From positions 310,001-374,000 of the forward strand of contig NZ_SAUF01000001.1 in the NCBI RefSeq assembly GCF_004023665.1: a DNA stretch of 64,000 nucleotides, read 5' to 3'. The stretch is from Afifella aestuarii (GTDB lineage Bacteria > Pseudomonadota > Alphaproteobacteria > Rhizobiales > Afifellaceae). Below, piece by piece: positions 53,071-61,583 of this stretch (the stretch's first letter is position 1; each line of letters begins with the position of its first letter). The position numbers and the translations under genes are program-made. Below the pieces are notes generated by a model, which was not told where the DNA came from, did no database searches, and worked only from the letters and a program-made list of their open reading frames with translations.

Positions 53071-54699
53071 ATGATCGACCCGCTCCTTCTTTGTCTCTTG
53101 ATGTTCGTGGCGGCCTGCGGGCTTTTGACGGCGGGCTTTCCCGTCGCCTTCACGCTCGCCGGAACGGCGCTCGGCTTCGCCCTCATCGGCTCCGCCTTCG
53201 ACGTCTTCTCGCTGTCGCTTCTGACCGCCTTCCCGCAGTCGATCTTCGGCACGATGACCAACGAGACGCTCGTGGCCGTGCCGCTTTTCGTCTTCATGGG
53301 GGTGATGCTGGAGCGATCGCGGATCGCGGAAGAACTCCTCGACAATATGGGGCGGCTCTTCGGCTCGGTGCCGGGCGGTCTGGCGTTTTCGGTGTGCATC
53401 GTCGGCGCGCTTCTCGCCGCCTCTACCGGCATCGTCGGCGCGACCGTCGTCACGATGGGGCTGATGTCGCTGCCGACGATGGTGAAGCGCGGCTACAACA
53501 AGCGCCTCGCCTGCGGCACGATCGCGGCGTCGGGCACGCTCGGGCAGATCATCCCGCCCTCGATCGTGCTCGTGCTTCTGGGCGACCAGCTCTCCGTCGC
53601 CTATCAGAACGCGCAGTTTTCCATGGGGATCTTCGCGCCCGACACGGTGTCGGTGAACGATCTCTTCGCCGGCGCGCTGCTGCCGGGGTTTATGCTCGTC
53701 GGCCTCTATATCGTCTATCAGATCATCTACGTCTTTCTCCATCCGGCCGAAGCGCCGGCGATCCCGCATGAGGAGCTCGGCGAGCTTTCCGGCTTCGCCT
53801 TCTGGGGTCAGGTGATCCATGCGCTCGCCCCGCCGGTTCTGTTGATCGTCGCCGTGCTCGGCTCGATTTTGATCGGGCTCGCCTCTCCGACGGAGGCTGC
53901 GGGCGTCGGCGCGATCGGCGCGACGATGCTCGCCGGCTACAAGTGCGACGAGCGCCGCGCCGGGCCGATTTTGATCGGCGTTCTGTGCATGGCCGGCCTT
54001 CTCCTCCTCACCTCTTTCTATGATCTGCGCTCGCAAAGGAGCGTCGTTTCGGTCGAGGAATGGGTGGCGATCGGGGCGGCGGTGGTGCTCACTCTCGGTC
54101 TTGCCTGGGGCGTGGTGATGGCGCTCTGGCGCACCTTCACGTGGCGCGATGAAAACCGCGAGCGGGTGCTTGGGGCCGTCTGTCAGTCGACGATGGCGAT
54201 TTCGGCGATGGTCTTCACCATCATCATCGGCGCGCGCATGTTCTCGATCGTCTTCATCGGTCTCGGCGGGGCCGATTTCATCGAGGAGTTTCTGACCGCG
54301 CTGCCGGGCGGCACGCTCGCGGCGATCCTTCTCGTCATGCTCGTCATGTTCGTGATGGGCTTCTTTCTGGATTTCCTGGAAATCGTCTTCATCGTCGTGC
54401 CGATCGTGGCGCCGATCCTGTTGCAGATGGAGATGCCGGGCGGCGGCACGATGAGCCCGGTCTGGCTCGGCATCATGATGGCGGTGAACCTGCAGACCTC
54501 GTTCCTGACGCCGCCCTTCGGTTTCGCTCTCTTCTATCTCCGGGGCGTGGCGCCGCCCGATATCCGCACCACCGACATTTATCGCGGGATCGTTCCGTTC
54601 GTTTGCATCCAGGTCTTTGCGCTCGTCCTGTTGTGGTTCCTGCCGGATGTGGCAACCTGGCTGCCGCTCAAGCTCTACGGGCATTATAGCGACCCATAG
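53071..54699 (+). CDS. dctM: TRAP transporter large permease (DctM)
   Basis: A 542-residue membrane protein with about 13 hydrophobic segments. Conserved parts are VPLFVFMGVMLERSRIAEELLD, GSVPGGLAFSVCIVGALLAASTGIVGATVVTMGLMSLP, CGTIAASGTLGQIIPPSIVLVLLGDQ and the later PTEAAGVGAIGA and FLDFLEIVFIVVPIVAPIL. The length exceeds the usual 430 residues because of an extra segment of about 100 residues between the two halves, which is normal for the TakM-like branch and agrees with the TakP-like receptor. Sodium-coupled transport in the inner membrane. The SDR gene follows after 15 bases, so it probably belongs to the same transcript. Confidence 0.94.
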   Translation: MIDPLLLCLLMFVAACGLLTAGFPVAFTLAGTALGFALIGSAFDVFSLSLLTAFPQSIFGTMTNETLVAVPLFVFMGVMLERSRIAEELLDNMGRLFGSVPGGLAFSVCIVGALLAASTGIVGATVVTMGLMSLPTMVKRGYNKRLACGTIAASGTLGQIIPPSIVLVLLGDQLSVAYQNAQFSMGIFAPDTVSVNDLFAGALLPGFMLVGLYIVYQIIYVFLHPAEAPAIPHEELGELSGFAFWGQVIHALAPPVLLIVAVLGSILIGLASPTEAAGVGAIGATMLAGYKCDERRAGPILIGVLCMAGLLLLTSFYDLRSQRSVVSVEEWVAIGAAVVLTLGLAWGVVMALWRTFTWRDENRERVLGAVCQSTMAISAMVFTIIIGARMFSIVFIGLGGADFIEEFLTALPGGTLAAILLVMLVMFVMGFFLDFLEIVFIVVPIVAPILLQMEMPGGGTMSPVWLGIMMAVNLQTSFLTPPFGFALFYLRGVAPPDIRTTDIYRGIVPFVCIQVFALVLLWFLPDVATWLPLKLYGHYSDP

Positions 54700-54714
54700 C
54701 TCCAGGGGGATCAC

Positions 54715-55491
54715 ATGCGCGCGGACGAGCTCTTCGATCTGAAAGGACAGGTGGCGCTCGTCACCGGCGCTTCATCGGGGCTCGGGCGGCGCTTTGCGCG
54801 GGTGCTGGCTGAAAACGGCGCCAAGGTGGTGCTGACGGCGCGGCGCCAGGACAAGCTCGAAGAGCTTGCAGATGAGATCGTGGGGGCAGGCGGCGCGGCG
54901 CTCGCGGTCGCTTGCGACGTCACCGATGAGGCGAGCCTCACGGCCGCCTTCGAGACCGCCGAGGCGCGTTTCGGGACCGTCACGGTCCTCGTCAACAATG
55001 CCGGCATCGCGCCGGCGGGTCCCGCCATCTCGCTTCAACGCGAGCATTGGCGGCAGGTGATGGCGACCAATCTCGACGCGGCGTTCTTCGTGGCGCAGGC
55101 GGCCGCAGAGCGCATGGCGAAGGCGGAGACGGGCGGCACGATCGTCAACATCGCCTCGGTCCTCGGCTTTGCCGTTTCCAAAGGGACCGCGCCTTATGCG
55201 ACCTCGAAAGCCGCACTCGTTCATCTCACCAAGGCGCTGGCGCTCGAATGGGCGCGGTATCGGATTCGCGTCAATGCGATCGCGCCGGGCTGGTTTCTGA
55301 CGGAGATCAACCGCGATTTCCTGGAAAGCCCGGCGGGCGAGGCGATCGTCAAACAAAATCCGATGCGCCGCTTCGGCGAGGAGGGCGATCTCGACGGGGC
55401 GCTCTTGTTTCTCGCCTCAAAGGCCAGCGCCTATGTGAGTGGCACGACGGTGACGGTCGATGGCGGGCAAGTGCTTGCAGGCGGAGGATAA
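54715..55491 (+). CDS. SDR family oxidoreductase (FabG-like)
   Basis: A 258-residue classical short-chain dehydrogenase. TGASSGLG near residue 18, an ARRQDKL second strand favouring NADP, NNAG, the catalytic Ser in IASVLG, and YATSK are all present, and the C-terminus GTTVTVDGGQVLAGGG is the usual FabG-type ending. It follows dctM after 15 bases, so it may metabolise whatever the TRAP system imports, for example by reducing or oxidising a 2-oxo or hydroxy acid. That link is inference from position. Confidence 0.9.
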   Translation: MRADELFDLKGQVALVTGASSGLGRRFARVLAENGAKVVLTARRQDKLEELADEIVGAGGAALAVACDVTDEASLTAAFETAEARFGTVTVLVNNAGIAPAGPAISLQREHWRQVMATNLDAAFFVAQAAAERMAKAETGGTIVNIASVLGFAVSKGTAPYATSKAALVHLTKALALEWARYRIRVNAIAPGWFLTEINRDFLESPAGEAIVKQNPMRRFGEEGDLDGALLFLASKASAYVSGTTVTVDGGQVLAGGG

Positions 55492-55507
55492 TTCGGTTTC
55501 AGCCGAA

Positions 55508-55532
55508 TGAACCATCGAGCCCGATGAACGTT
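55508..55532 (+). promoter_or_regulatory. Candidate general-stress (EcfG) promoter of the DUF3008 gene
   Basis: TGAAC, 16 bases, then CGTT; the alphaproteobacterial EcfG consensus is GGAAC-N16/17-CGTT, so there is one mismatch in the -35. The start codon lies 31 bases after the -10 with CAGGAG between them. Confidence 0.4.
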
Positions 55533-55562
55533 TCCTGGGAAACCTCGTCAGGAGATGTCGCA

Positions 55563-55751
55563 ATGCCAGCCAAGTCGAAAGCCCAGCAAAAGGCCGCCGG
55601 GGCGGCGCTTTCCGCCAAGCGCGGCGAGACCAGGACATCCGATCTCAAAGGCGCCTCGAAGTCGATGTACGAATCGATGGATGAAAAGGAGCTCGAGGAT
55701 TTCGCCAAAGGCGGCCGCAAGGACAAGCCGGACCACGCATCCAAGAGCTGA
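55563..55751 (+). CDS. DUF3008 family small protein
   Basis: A 62-residue hydrophilic protein: MPAKSKAQQKAAGAALSAKRGE, then LKGASKSMYESMDEKELEDFAKGGRKDKPDHASKS. This is a near-complete match to the DUF3008 consensus (MPAKSKAQQKAAGAALSAKRGExxxxxLKGASKSMxxSMxExELExxA). The function is unknown. Members are lysine-rich and likely unstructured, and are often among stress-induced small proteins. The start follows CAGGAG. A candidate stress promoter lies just upstream, so separate expression from the SDR gene is likely. Confidence 0.9.
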   Translation: MPAKSKAQQKAAGAALSAKRGETRTSDLKGASKSMYESMDEKELEDFAKGGRKDKPDHASKS

Positions 55752-55924
55752 GCGCCCGCGCCGGCCTGGCGCGGCGCTGATCAGCGCCGTGCGGATGCCG
55801 CCGGGTGGCCTGTGGCGATCGCAAGATTCAGAAGCGGCAAACCTTTTTCTGCGATATACACGTGTAGATTGAGAATTGGCGGCGGGGCTTGACTGTTGTT
55901 AGAATTGCGCAACTTTGAGGTCTT

Positions 55925-57535
55925 ATGCAGCGTAACAGTTTTCGCTCCGAGCCCCGGCCATCCCCCGCCGACGTTCAGGAGCCAGACCGGAGCAGGGTCG
56001 TGATCCGAACCCTTCTGATCATCGCTGCGGCTGCCGCTGTCGGCTACGCCTTCAGCCTCAGCTACGATTTCTTCGAGGCGCTGTACGATTTCAGCCGCCA
56101 CCACGAATCCTGGCAGCTCGACGAGATTTTCGGAACGGCCGTCATCATGACGCTGATCCTGCTCGGCGTCGCCATCTGGCGGGTGGTGCAGCTGCGCCAG
56201 GAGATGGCGGCCAAGGACACCGCCCAGCGCGAGGCGCAGCGCCTTGCCCGGCACGACGTTTTGACCGGGCTCCCCAACCGCCGGCGGCTGTTCGAGATCT
56301 TCGAAAGCCATGTGATCGCCGCGCAAGATAGCGGACGGCGGCTTGCCGTCTTGATCATCGATCTCGACCGCTTCAAGCCGGTCAACGACCTGCACGGGCA
56401 CCAGATGGGCGACGAGGTTCTGTGCATCGTTGCCGAGCGGCTGACGCGACTTGCGGTCGGCCGCGGCGTGGTGGCGCGCTTCGGCGGCGACGAATTCGCC
56501 GCGCTTCTCGAATATGAGGACGAAAGCGACGAGCTCCTCCGGCTCGTCCACAAGATCGTCCACGACATGGCGCTGCCGATCCGCGTGCGCGGCATCAGCA
56601 TGCGCATCGGGGCGAGTGTCGGCGTGGCGCTTTATCCCGACGACGGAGAAGCCGCTGACGTGCTTTTGCGCAACGCCGACATCGCCATGTACCATGTGAA
56701 GGCGGAAGAGCGCGGCAGCTTCCACTTCTTCAAAGCGGGGATGGATTCTGCTCTCCTGGAGCGCATCGAGCTCGAGCAGCAGATGGACGAGGCGCTGGCG
56801 AGGCGGGAGATCGTCCCTTATCTGCAGCCCGTCGTCGACCTCAAGACGGGCGGGATCGTCGGCTTCGAGATGCTGGCGCGGTGGCTGCATCCGCAAAGGG
56901 GCATACTGTTGCCGGACCGGTTCATCGCCATGGCGGAGGACAGCGGCAAGCTGACCCGCATGACTCTCGCGCTTCTGGAGCAGGCGATGGAAGCCTCGGT
57001 CGCATGGCCGTCGAGTTTCACTCTATCGATCAATCTCGCGCCCGTGCAGCTTCTCGATCCGGCCCTGCCGAGCCAGCTCCTCGACATTCTGGCGCGCGCC
57101 CGCTTTGCGCCGCACCGGCTGGAGGTGGAGCTCACGGAAACGGCGCTGGTGGAGCGCATGGACGAGGTGAAGGCCGTGCTTGCGGCGCTTCGCAAGGCGG
57201 GGATTCGCGTCGCGCTCGACGATTTCGGCACCGGCTATTCCGGGCTCTACCATCTGCGCGAACTGCATCTCGACACGCTCAAGATCGACCGCTCCTTCAT
57301 CGCCGGCATGCTGGAGAGCGAAGACCGGCAGGCGATCGTGGAGGCGGTCCTGCATCTCAGCCAGGCGCTCGGCATCGACACCACGGCGGAGGGCATAGAG
57401 GAGCTGGCGCTCGGCGAGAAGCTCGCCGAGCTCGGATGCCAACTCGGTCAGGGATTCTATTACAGCGAGCCGCTGCCGTTGGAGGCTGTCGACGACCTCA
57501 TCGGCCGCAACTGGCCGGTGCGCGCGAGCGCCTGA
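55925..57535 (+). CDS. Diguanylate cyclase/phosphodiesterase with GGDEF and EAL domains
   Basis: A 536-residue membrane-bound c-di-GMP enzyme. Two transmembrane helices lie at about 25-45 and 70-90. The GGDEF domain runs from DVLTGLPNRRRLF to about residue 260, with the active-site motif GGDEF intact at 187-191; no RxxD inhibitory site is visible just before it. The EAL domain starts near 280; its signature reads FEMLARW (Glu315-Met-Leu instead of EAL), while DDFGTGYSGL, the KIDRSFI lysine and AEGIEE are present. Both activities therefore look possible. No extra sensor domain is seen; the short region between the two helices is the only candidate input. Confidence 0.93.
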   Translation: MQRNSFRSEPRPSPADVQEPDRSRVVIRTLLIIAAAAAVGYAFSLSYDFFEALYDFSRHHESWQLDEIFGTAVIMTLILLGVAIWRVVQLRQEMAAKDTAQREAQRLARHDVLTGLPNRRRLFEIFESHVIAAQDSGRRLAVLIIDLDRFKPVNDLHGHQMGDEVLCIVAERLTRLAVGRGVVARFGGDEFAALLEYEDESDELLRLVHKIVHDMALPIRVRGISMRIGASVGVALYPDDGEAADVLLRNADIAMYHVKAEERGSFHFFKAGMDSALLERIELEQQMDEALARREIVPYLQPVVDLKTGGIVGFEMLARWLHPQRGILLPDRFIAMAEDSGKLTRMTLALLEQAMEASVAWPSSFTLSINLAPVQLLDPALPSQLLDILARARFAPHRLEVELTETALVERMDEVKAVLAALRKAGIRVALDDFGTGYSGLYHLRELHLDTLKIDRSFIAGMLESEDRQAIVEAVLHLSQALGIDTTAEGIEELALGEKLAELGCQLGQGFYYSEPLPLEAVDDLIGRNWPVRASA

Positions 57536-57610
57536 GGGCTGTTGCCCGGCGGGCAGATGCTCACTGGGGCGATCTCAGGGTGCAGATGCTCGAAGCCGCG
57601 CACGTTCGGC

Positions 57611-57838
57611 TCAGCTGTAGAAGATGCCCAGGATCTGGAGGAAGGCGCCGAGGATAAGGATCACGATGCCGAACTGGCCGGCCCGGCGAATGTTCTCAAG
57701 GATCGCCTGCTCTTCGTCGTTTTGCGGCGGGCGAGGCTCCGGCATGCCGGGCTTCTGCGCCTGAAAGCCGATGCCGTAGCGCATCACGAGAAGAATACCG
57801 ACCAGGTTGAAGATCACCCCGAATAAGGTGAGGACCAT
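57611..57838 (-). CDS. Small two-helix membrane protein
   Basis: A 75-residue protein from the ATG at 57838, which follows GGGAGA. It starts MVLTLFGVIFNLVGILLVMRYGIGF, has a polar loop rich in Pro and Gln (QKPGMPEPRPPQNDEEQ), and ends in a second helix FGIVILILGAFLQILGIFYS. The family is not known to me. The clear start site and helix pattern support coding. It converges with the GGDEF-EAL gene. Confidence 0.65.
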   Translation of the reverse strand: MVLTLFGVIFNLVGILLVMRYGIGFQAQKPGMPEPRPPQNDEEQAILENIRRAGQFGIVILILGAFLQILGIFYS

Positions 57839-58306
57839 CTCAATCTCCCATGTTCCAGGCGACCCGCGGTGTCGCTGGATTGCCAACCGAGGCTCCGGGC
57901 CGCAAGCAGGCTCGCGACCGGCAGCAGAAAGGGGGCGCATCCCTTAGGCATCGGTTGCTGCAGAGACGATCTCTCGCTCTGCAAGCGCAGCGACGCCGGA
58001 TCGGCGAGCCCCCTCATGGCCATGCGACAGCCCCATGGCCGGAGTGTCAACCTAGCCTGACTCGTCATACGGTGGCAGCGGACAGTTTGTCTCTGCCTTT
58101 CGCGGCTGTTTTCTCTCCTGTTCCTGGCGGTGTTCCTGGCGGCGTTCTTGGTCAGGCCCGCGCGTTCGTCCTTGGGCCTGGCGCCGATAGGCCGGTGTTA
58201 ACGGCGGGGTCCGCATAAAAGCCGGCGGTGAGAGGCGTGCCGGGGATTCAGGGGGCGGAGATGCAGGCGCGGAAATGCAGCGGATGCAGTGGCCGGGAGG
58301 CCGACG
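57839..58306. other. Divergent intergenic region, no gene recognised
   Basis: The 468 bases between the small membrane protein and the GT87 gene hold both promoters. Near 58115-58150 an imperfect repeat GTTCCTGGCGGT / GTTCCTGGCGGC / GTTCTTGGTC is visible. No convincing gene or RNA was found. Confidence 0.45.
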
Positions 58307-59605
58307 ATGAGCGGCGGTGAGATGCCGGCAGGCCAGGAGATCGGCGCCCGCTTCCGGCGCTATCAGCCTCTTATCCTGGCGCTTCTCGCGGTGGCGACGC
58401 TCGGCCGCGCCTATCGGTTTTCGGTAGCTGCGGAGGCGGACGGGCCGGCGCGGCTCGTCGATTTCGACATGTTCCACTTGGTCGCACGCCTCGTCTGGGC
58501 GGGGCGGCTCGAAGAGGCGTATCGTTTCGACAGCCTCTGGCCGCTCCTTCAGGCGCGCGGCGGCCTCGATTTCATGACCTGGGCCTATCCGCCGCCCTTC
58601 GACCTCGTCGTCGCCCCGCTCGGGCTTCTGCCGGCCGGTGCCGCCTATCTCGTCTTCGTCGGCGGCACGCTCGCGCTCTATCTCTTCGCGCTCAAGCGGC
58701 TGGCGGGCGAAAATTTCGCTCTGGTGGCGATCTTGATCTTTCCCGCCCTTGGGATCGGCATCAGCGGCGGGCAGAACGGCTTTCTGACGGGCGCGCTGAT
58801 CGCGCTTTCCTGCCTCGGTTTTGAGAGGCGGCGATGGCAGGCGGGGGTGCCGCTCGGGCTGATGATCATCAAGCCGCACCTTGCTGCCGGCCTTGCGGTC
58901 AGGACGCTGCTTGCCCGGCGGGTCGCGGCGGCGGTGGCTGCCGCACTCACCGTGGCGGCCGCCTGTCTCGCCGCGACGCTTTGCTTCGGCGTCGGCATCT
59001 GGGCCGCCTTTCTGGAGGCGACGCGCGAGACCGGGATCTTTCTCAAAGAGGGGTTCTTTCCGCTCCACCGCATGGTGTCGATCTATGCGACGGCGCGCAG
59101 TTTCGGGCTCGGTGTGGCGCCGGCCTTCGTGGCGCAGGGGCTGGTGGCGCTCGTGGCGCTGGCCGCGATCGTCCGGATGACGTTCGGGGCCTTCACCTTG
59201 CGTCAGAGCCTCGGCGTGACGGCGGTCGCCTCGCTCCTCATCACCCCATACGCCTATGATTATGATCTGAGCCTCCTCGGGGTCGGCCTGGCGCTGCTTC
59301 TGCCCGATCTCCTCGGCACGGCGGGGAAGGGCGCCATCGGGGCGCTGTTTGCGCTCTGCTTCATCACCTGCGGCTATTGGCTCGTCGAGGCGGTGCCGCA
59401 ATTGCTGGCGACGGATGGGGCGGGGGACGTGGCGAAAGCCGATGCGCTTCCGGCGCTGGCGGGCCTGACGCTCGTTGCGCTCTTTGCGCTGATCTGGTGG
59501 CTGACGGAGCGCTCTGCCGCCATGGCGGCAAGGGGGGCTGCAAGGGCGGCAGCAAGGCGGGCCGAGGCCGCCGCGAACACGTCAGCGGCGGGGGCAAAGA
59601 CTTGA
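58307..59605 (+). CDS. GT87 family polyprenyl-linked glycosyltransferase (DUF2029), membrane
   Basis: A 432-residue integral membrane protein from the ATG at 58307, which follows GGGAGG; a GTG at 58289 is in frame but less likely. It has ten or more helices and the GT87/DUF2029 features: FDMFHLVARLVWAGRLEEAYR after helix 1, FMTWAYPPPFDLVVAPLGLLP, SGGQNGFLTGALIALSCLGFERRRWQAGVPLGLMIIKPHLAAG, and a late TPYAYDYDLSLL segment. Relatives transfer mannose or arabinose from polyprenyl phosphate; the sugar and acceptor are not predictable. It appears to be monocistronic. Confidence 0.88.
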   Translation: MSGGEMPAGQEIGARFRRYQPLILALLAVATLGRAYRFSVAAEADGPARLVDFDMFHLVARLVWAGRLEEAYRFDSLWPLLQARGGLDFMTWAYPPPFDLVVAPLGLLPAGAAYLVFVGGTLALYLFALKRLAGENFALVAILIFPALGIGISGGQNGFLTGALIALSCLGFERRRWQAGVPLGLMIIKPHLAAGLAVRTLLARRVAAAVAAALTVAAACLAATLCFGVGIWAAFLEATRETGIFLKEGFFPLHRMVSIYATARSFGLGVAPAFVAQGLVALVALAAIVRMTFGAFTLRQSLGVTAVASLLITPYAYDYDLSLLGVGLALLLPDLLGTAGKGAIGALFALCFITCGYWLVEAVPQLLATDGAGDVAKADALPALAGLTLVALFALIWWLTERSAAMAARGAARAAARRAEAAANTSAAGAKT

Positions 59606-59632
59606 GTCTTCGGCTTGAGTTTTTCGATGGAA

Positions 59633-59707
<75 letters not shown>

Positions 59708-59841
59708 TTCCAAAGGGGTGCCGCCCGAAGGCGACTCGCGGGGATATATCCTCTGCGTTTCGGCCGTGCAAGGCCCTGCGGGCAGAGTTCTTGACCCCGC
59801 TTCAAGATATTGTTTGCGGCGCCGGGGCCGCCGGCCCTCTG

Positions 59842-60204
59842 TCAGGCCGCGATCAGGCGATCCACCTCGTTGACGAGGTCGCGCAGATGGAACGGTTTCG
59901 ACAGGATTTTCGCATCCTGTGGCGCGGCCATGTCCGGGTTGAGAGCGACCGCGGCAAAGCCGGTGATGAACATGATTCGCAGATCGGGATCGAGCGCGGA
60001 CGCCTTGCGCGCCAACTCGATGCCATCCATCTCCGGCATGACGATGTCGGTCAAAAGCAGATTGAAAGGCTCGTCGAGCAATCGATTGTAAGCCGAGAGA
60101 CCATTGTCGAACGCGAGAACGTCATAACCCGCATGTTCGAGAGCTTTGGTCAAAAAACGACGCATGTCTTCGTCGTCTTCGGCGAGCAGGATTCGACCTC
60201 GCAT
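59842..60204 (-). CDS. cpdR: Cell-cycle response regulator CpdR
   Basis: A 120-residue stand-alone receiver domain from the ATG at 60204. The acid pocket is AEDDED near residue 8, the phosphoacceptor is Asp53 in LLLTDIVMPEMDG, and the conserved Lys is Lys103 in SKPF. The sequence RGRILLAEDDEDMRRFLTKALEHAGYDV and TGFAAVALN are highly typical of CpdR, which when unphosphorylated directs ClpXP to degrade cell-cycle proteins such as CtrA regulators. Phosphorylation comes from the CckA-ChpT phosphorelay. The start of a longer open frame was rejected because CpdR proteins are about 120 residues. Confidence 0.95.
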   Translation of the reverse strand: MRGRILLAEDDEDMRRFLTKALEHAGYDVLAFDNGLSAYNRLLDEPFNLLLTDIVMPEMDGIELARKASALDPDLRIMFITGFAAVALNPDMAAPQDAKILSKPFHLRDLVNEVDRLIAA

Positions 60205-60356
60205 GCTTCTCCAGCGCCTTCCGTCTTGAACCCGTCCGTTGTGAGCCCGCTCGGTAAATATCGGGTAAGCGGCCCGGAGACAATGACGGGGCCGGTTCGT
60301 TATGGACAGGGACGCGGCAGATCGGCAACATATCCGCATATGACAAGAGGATTTTG

Positions 60357-61253
60357 ATGGACGAGCGCGTGGGAGACGAGCTGCCGCCCCTGCGGCCTTT
60401 CAGCCTGTTGGGTCGCTCCGACCCGGTCTCGCCCTTCCTGTTCAATTCCCCGCATAGCGGACGCTTCTATCCGAAGAGCTTTCTCGCCCAGTCGCAGCTC
60501 GATGCGACGGAGATCCGGCGTTCGGAAGATTTCATGATCGACATGCTGTTTGCGGGCGTCGCGGAACGCGGGGCGCCGCTTCTCTCCGCCGTCTATCCGC
60601 GCGCCTATGTGGACGTGAACCGCGAGCCCTACGAGCTCGAGGCGAAAATGTTTCGCGAGCCGCTTCCGGGCTACGCCAACAGCCGATCGATCAGAGCGGT
60701 GGGCGGGCTCGGCACGGTGCCGCGCATCGTCTCCGAAGGCCGGCCGATCTATGCCGGGCCGATCGCGCTCGCCGAAGCGCTTCAGCGCATCGACAGGGTC
60801 TATGTGCCCTATCACGAGGCGCTCCGGCAGCGGCTTGCGACCATTCACGCGCAGTTCGGCTACGCGGTTCTCGTCGATTGCCATTCGATGCCGTCGTCGG
60901 CGCGCAACGCCGCGCCGGGCATCCGGCCGGATTTCGTCATCGGCGATCGTTTCGGCTCAAGCTGCGCCCCGGAACTCACCGATCGGGCGGTGGAGATGCT
61001 GCGGCGGCGCGGCTATTGCGTGACCCGCAACAAGCCTTATGCCGGGGGCTTCATCACCGAGCATTACGGGCGTCCGCAGGCCGGACTGCATGTGATGCAG
61101 GTGGAAGTGAACCGGGGGCTCTACATGAACGAAGAGGCGATCCGCCTTCATGACGGGTTCGAGAGCGTGCAGGCTCTCGTGGAGGATCTGGCCGAGGCCC
61201 TGATGGGCGTCTCGATCGCGCCGCCGATCGCCTTCGACGAGGCGGCCGAATAA
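60357..61253 (+). CDS. N-formylglutamate amidohydrolase family protein
   Basis: A 298-residue protein from the ATG at 60357, which follows AGAGGA (a TTG one codon upstream is also in frame). Family signs are FNSPHSGRFYP, which holds an early metal-binding His, the DVNREPYELEAKMF segment, HSMPSSA with the second His in VLVDCHSMP, and the late GGFITEHYGRPQAGLHVMQVEVNRGLYMNE with Glu and His ligands. Members hydrolyse N-formylglutamate in histidine degradation, but this paralogue is part of the conserved cpdR-hisN neighbourhood rather than a hut cluster, so a different amide may be the true substrate. It is divergent from cpdR. Confidence 0.9.
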   Translation: MDERVGDELPPLRPFSLLGRSDPVSPFLFNSPHSGRFYPKSFLAQSQLDATEIRRSEDFMIDMLFAGVAERGAPLLSAVYPRAYVDVNREPYELEAKMFREPLPGYANSRSIRAVGGLGTVPRIVSEGRPIYAGPIALAEALQRIDRVYVPYHEALRQRLATIHAQFGYAVLVDCHSMPSSARNAAPGIRPDFVIGDRFGSSCAPELTDRAVEMLRRRGYCVTRNKPYAGGFITEHYGRPQAGLHVMQVEVNRGLYMNEEAIRLHDGFESVQALVEDLAEALMGVSIAPPIAFDEAAE

Positions 61254-61337
61254 ATCGTGACAGGTTCTCGTGCGGATGCGGCTTCGAAACGGTCTGCCTC
61301 CCGACGCGCCATGCCTTCGAAAACGGCATGGGCAGAA

Positions 61338-61414
61338 AGAAAAATGGCCGCACCGAGGTGCGGCCAAGTCTAGGGAGGAAACGCCCAATGAGGGCTGCGA
61401 TACAACGTATCGCA
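61338..61414 (-). ncRNA. Candidate trans-acting small RNA of the suhB/MmgR family
   Basis: Transcribed on the minus strand, opposite to and upstream of hisN. A 5' hairpin, TGCGATAC-GTT-GTATCGCA (61414-61396), is followed by a single-stranded stretch containing TTGGGCGTTTCCTCCCTAG, whose CCTCCC is complementary to Shine-Dalgarno sequences, then a terminator hairpin TGGCCGCACC-TC-GGTGCGGCCA with a TTTTTCTTT tail. A promoter fits in front: CTTGCA, 17 bases, TAGATT (ending at 61421), which puts the start near 61414 and the length at about 77 nt. From memory, this resembles the alphaproteobacterial suhB RNA (MmgR in Sinorhizobium, about 77 nt, named for its place beside an inositol-monophosphatase-like gene). 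Confidence 0.75.
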
Positions 61415-61583
61415 ACGCACAATCTATGCTGCTTTGCACAAGATGCAAGAGGCTTACGGCACCGATTGCCCGTCGGGTTCCGATATAGTCACCCTGAGCG
61501 GCAATGCAAACGTTTTGGGTAATTCATCAACCCTCTGATTTAAAACAACTTTTCCCACACAGTGGCAAAACGGCAACCCTGCT

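Noticed and set aside
52411..54714. A 767-codon open frame antisense to dctQ and dctM
   Set aside because: High-GC shadow frame: composed of Arg, His, Asp and Glu repeats complementary to membrane-helix codons, with no motif. The plus-strand genes have clear family matches.
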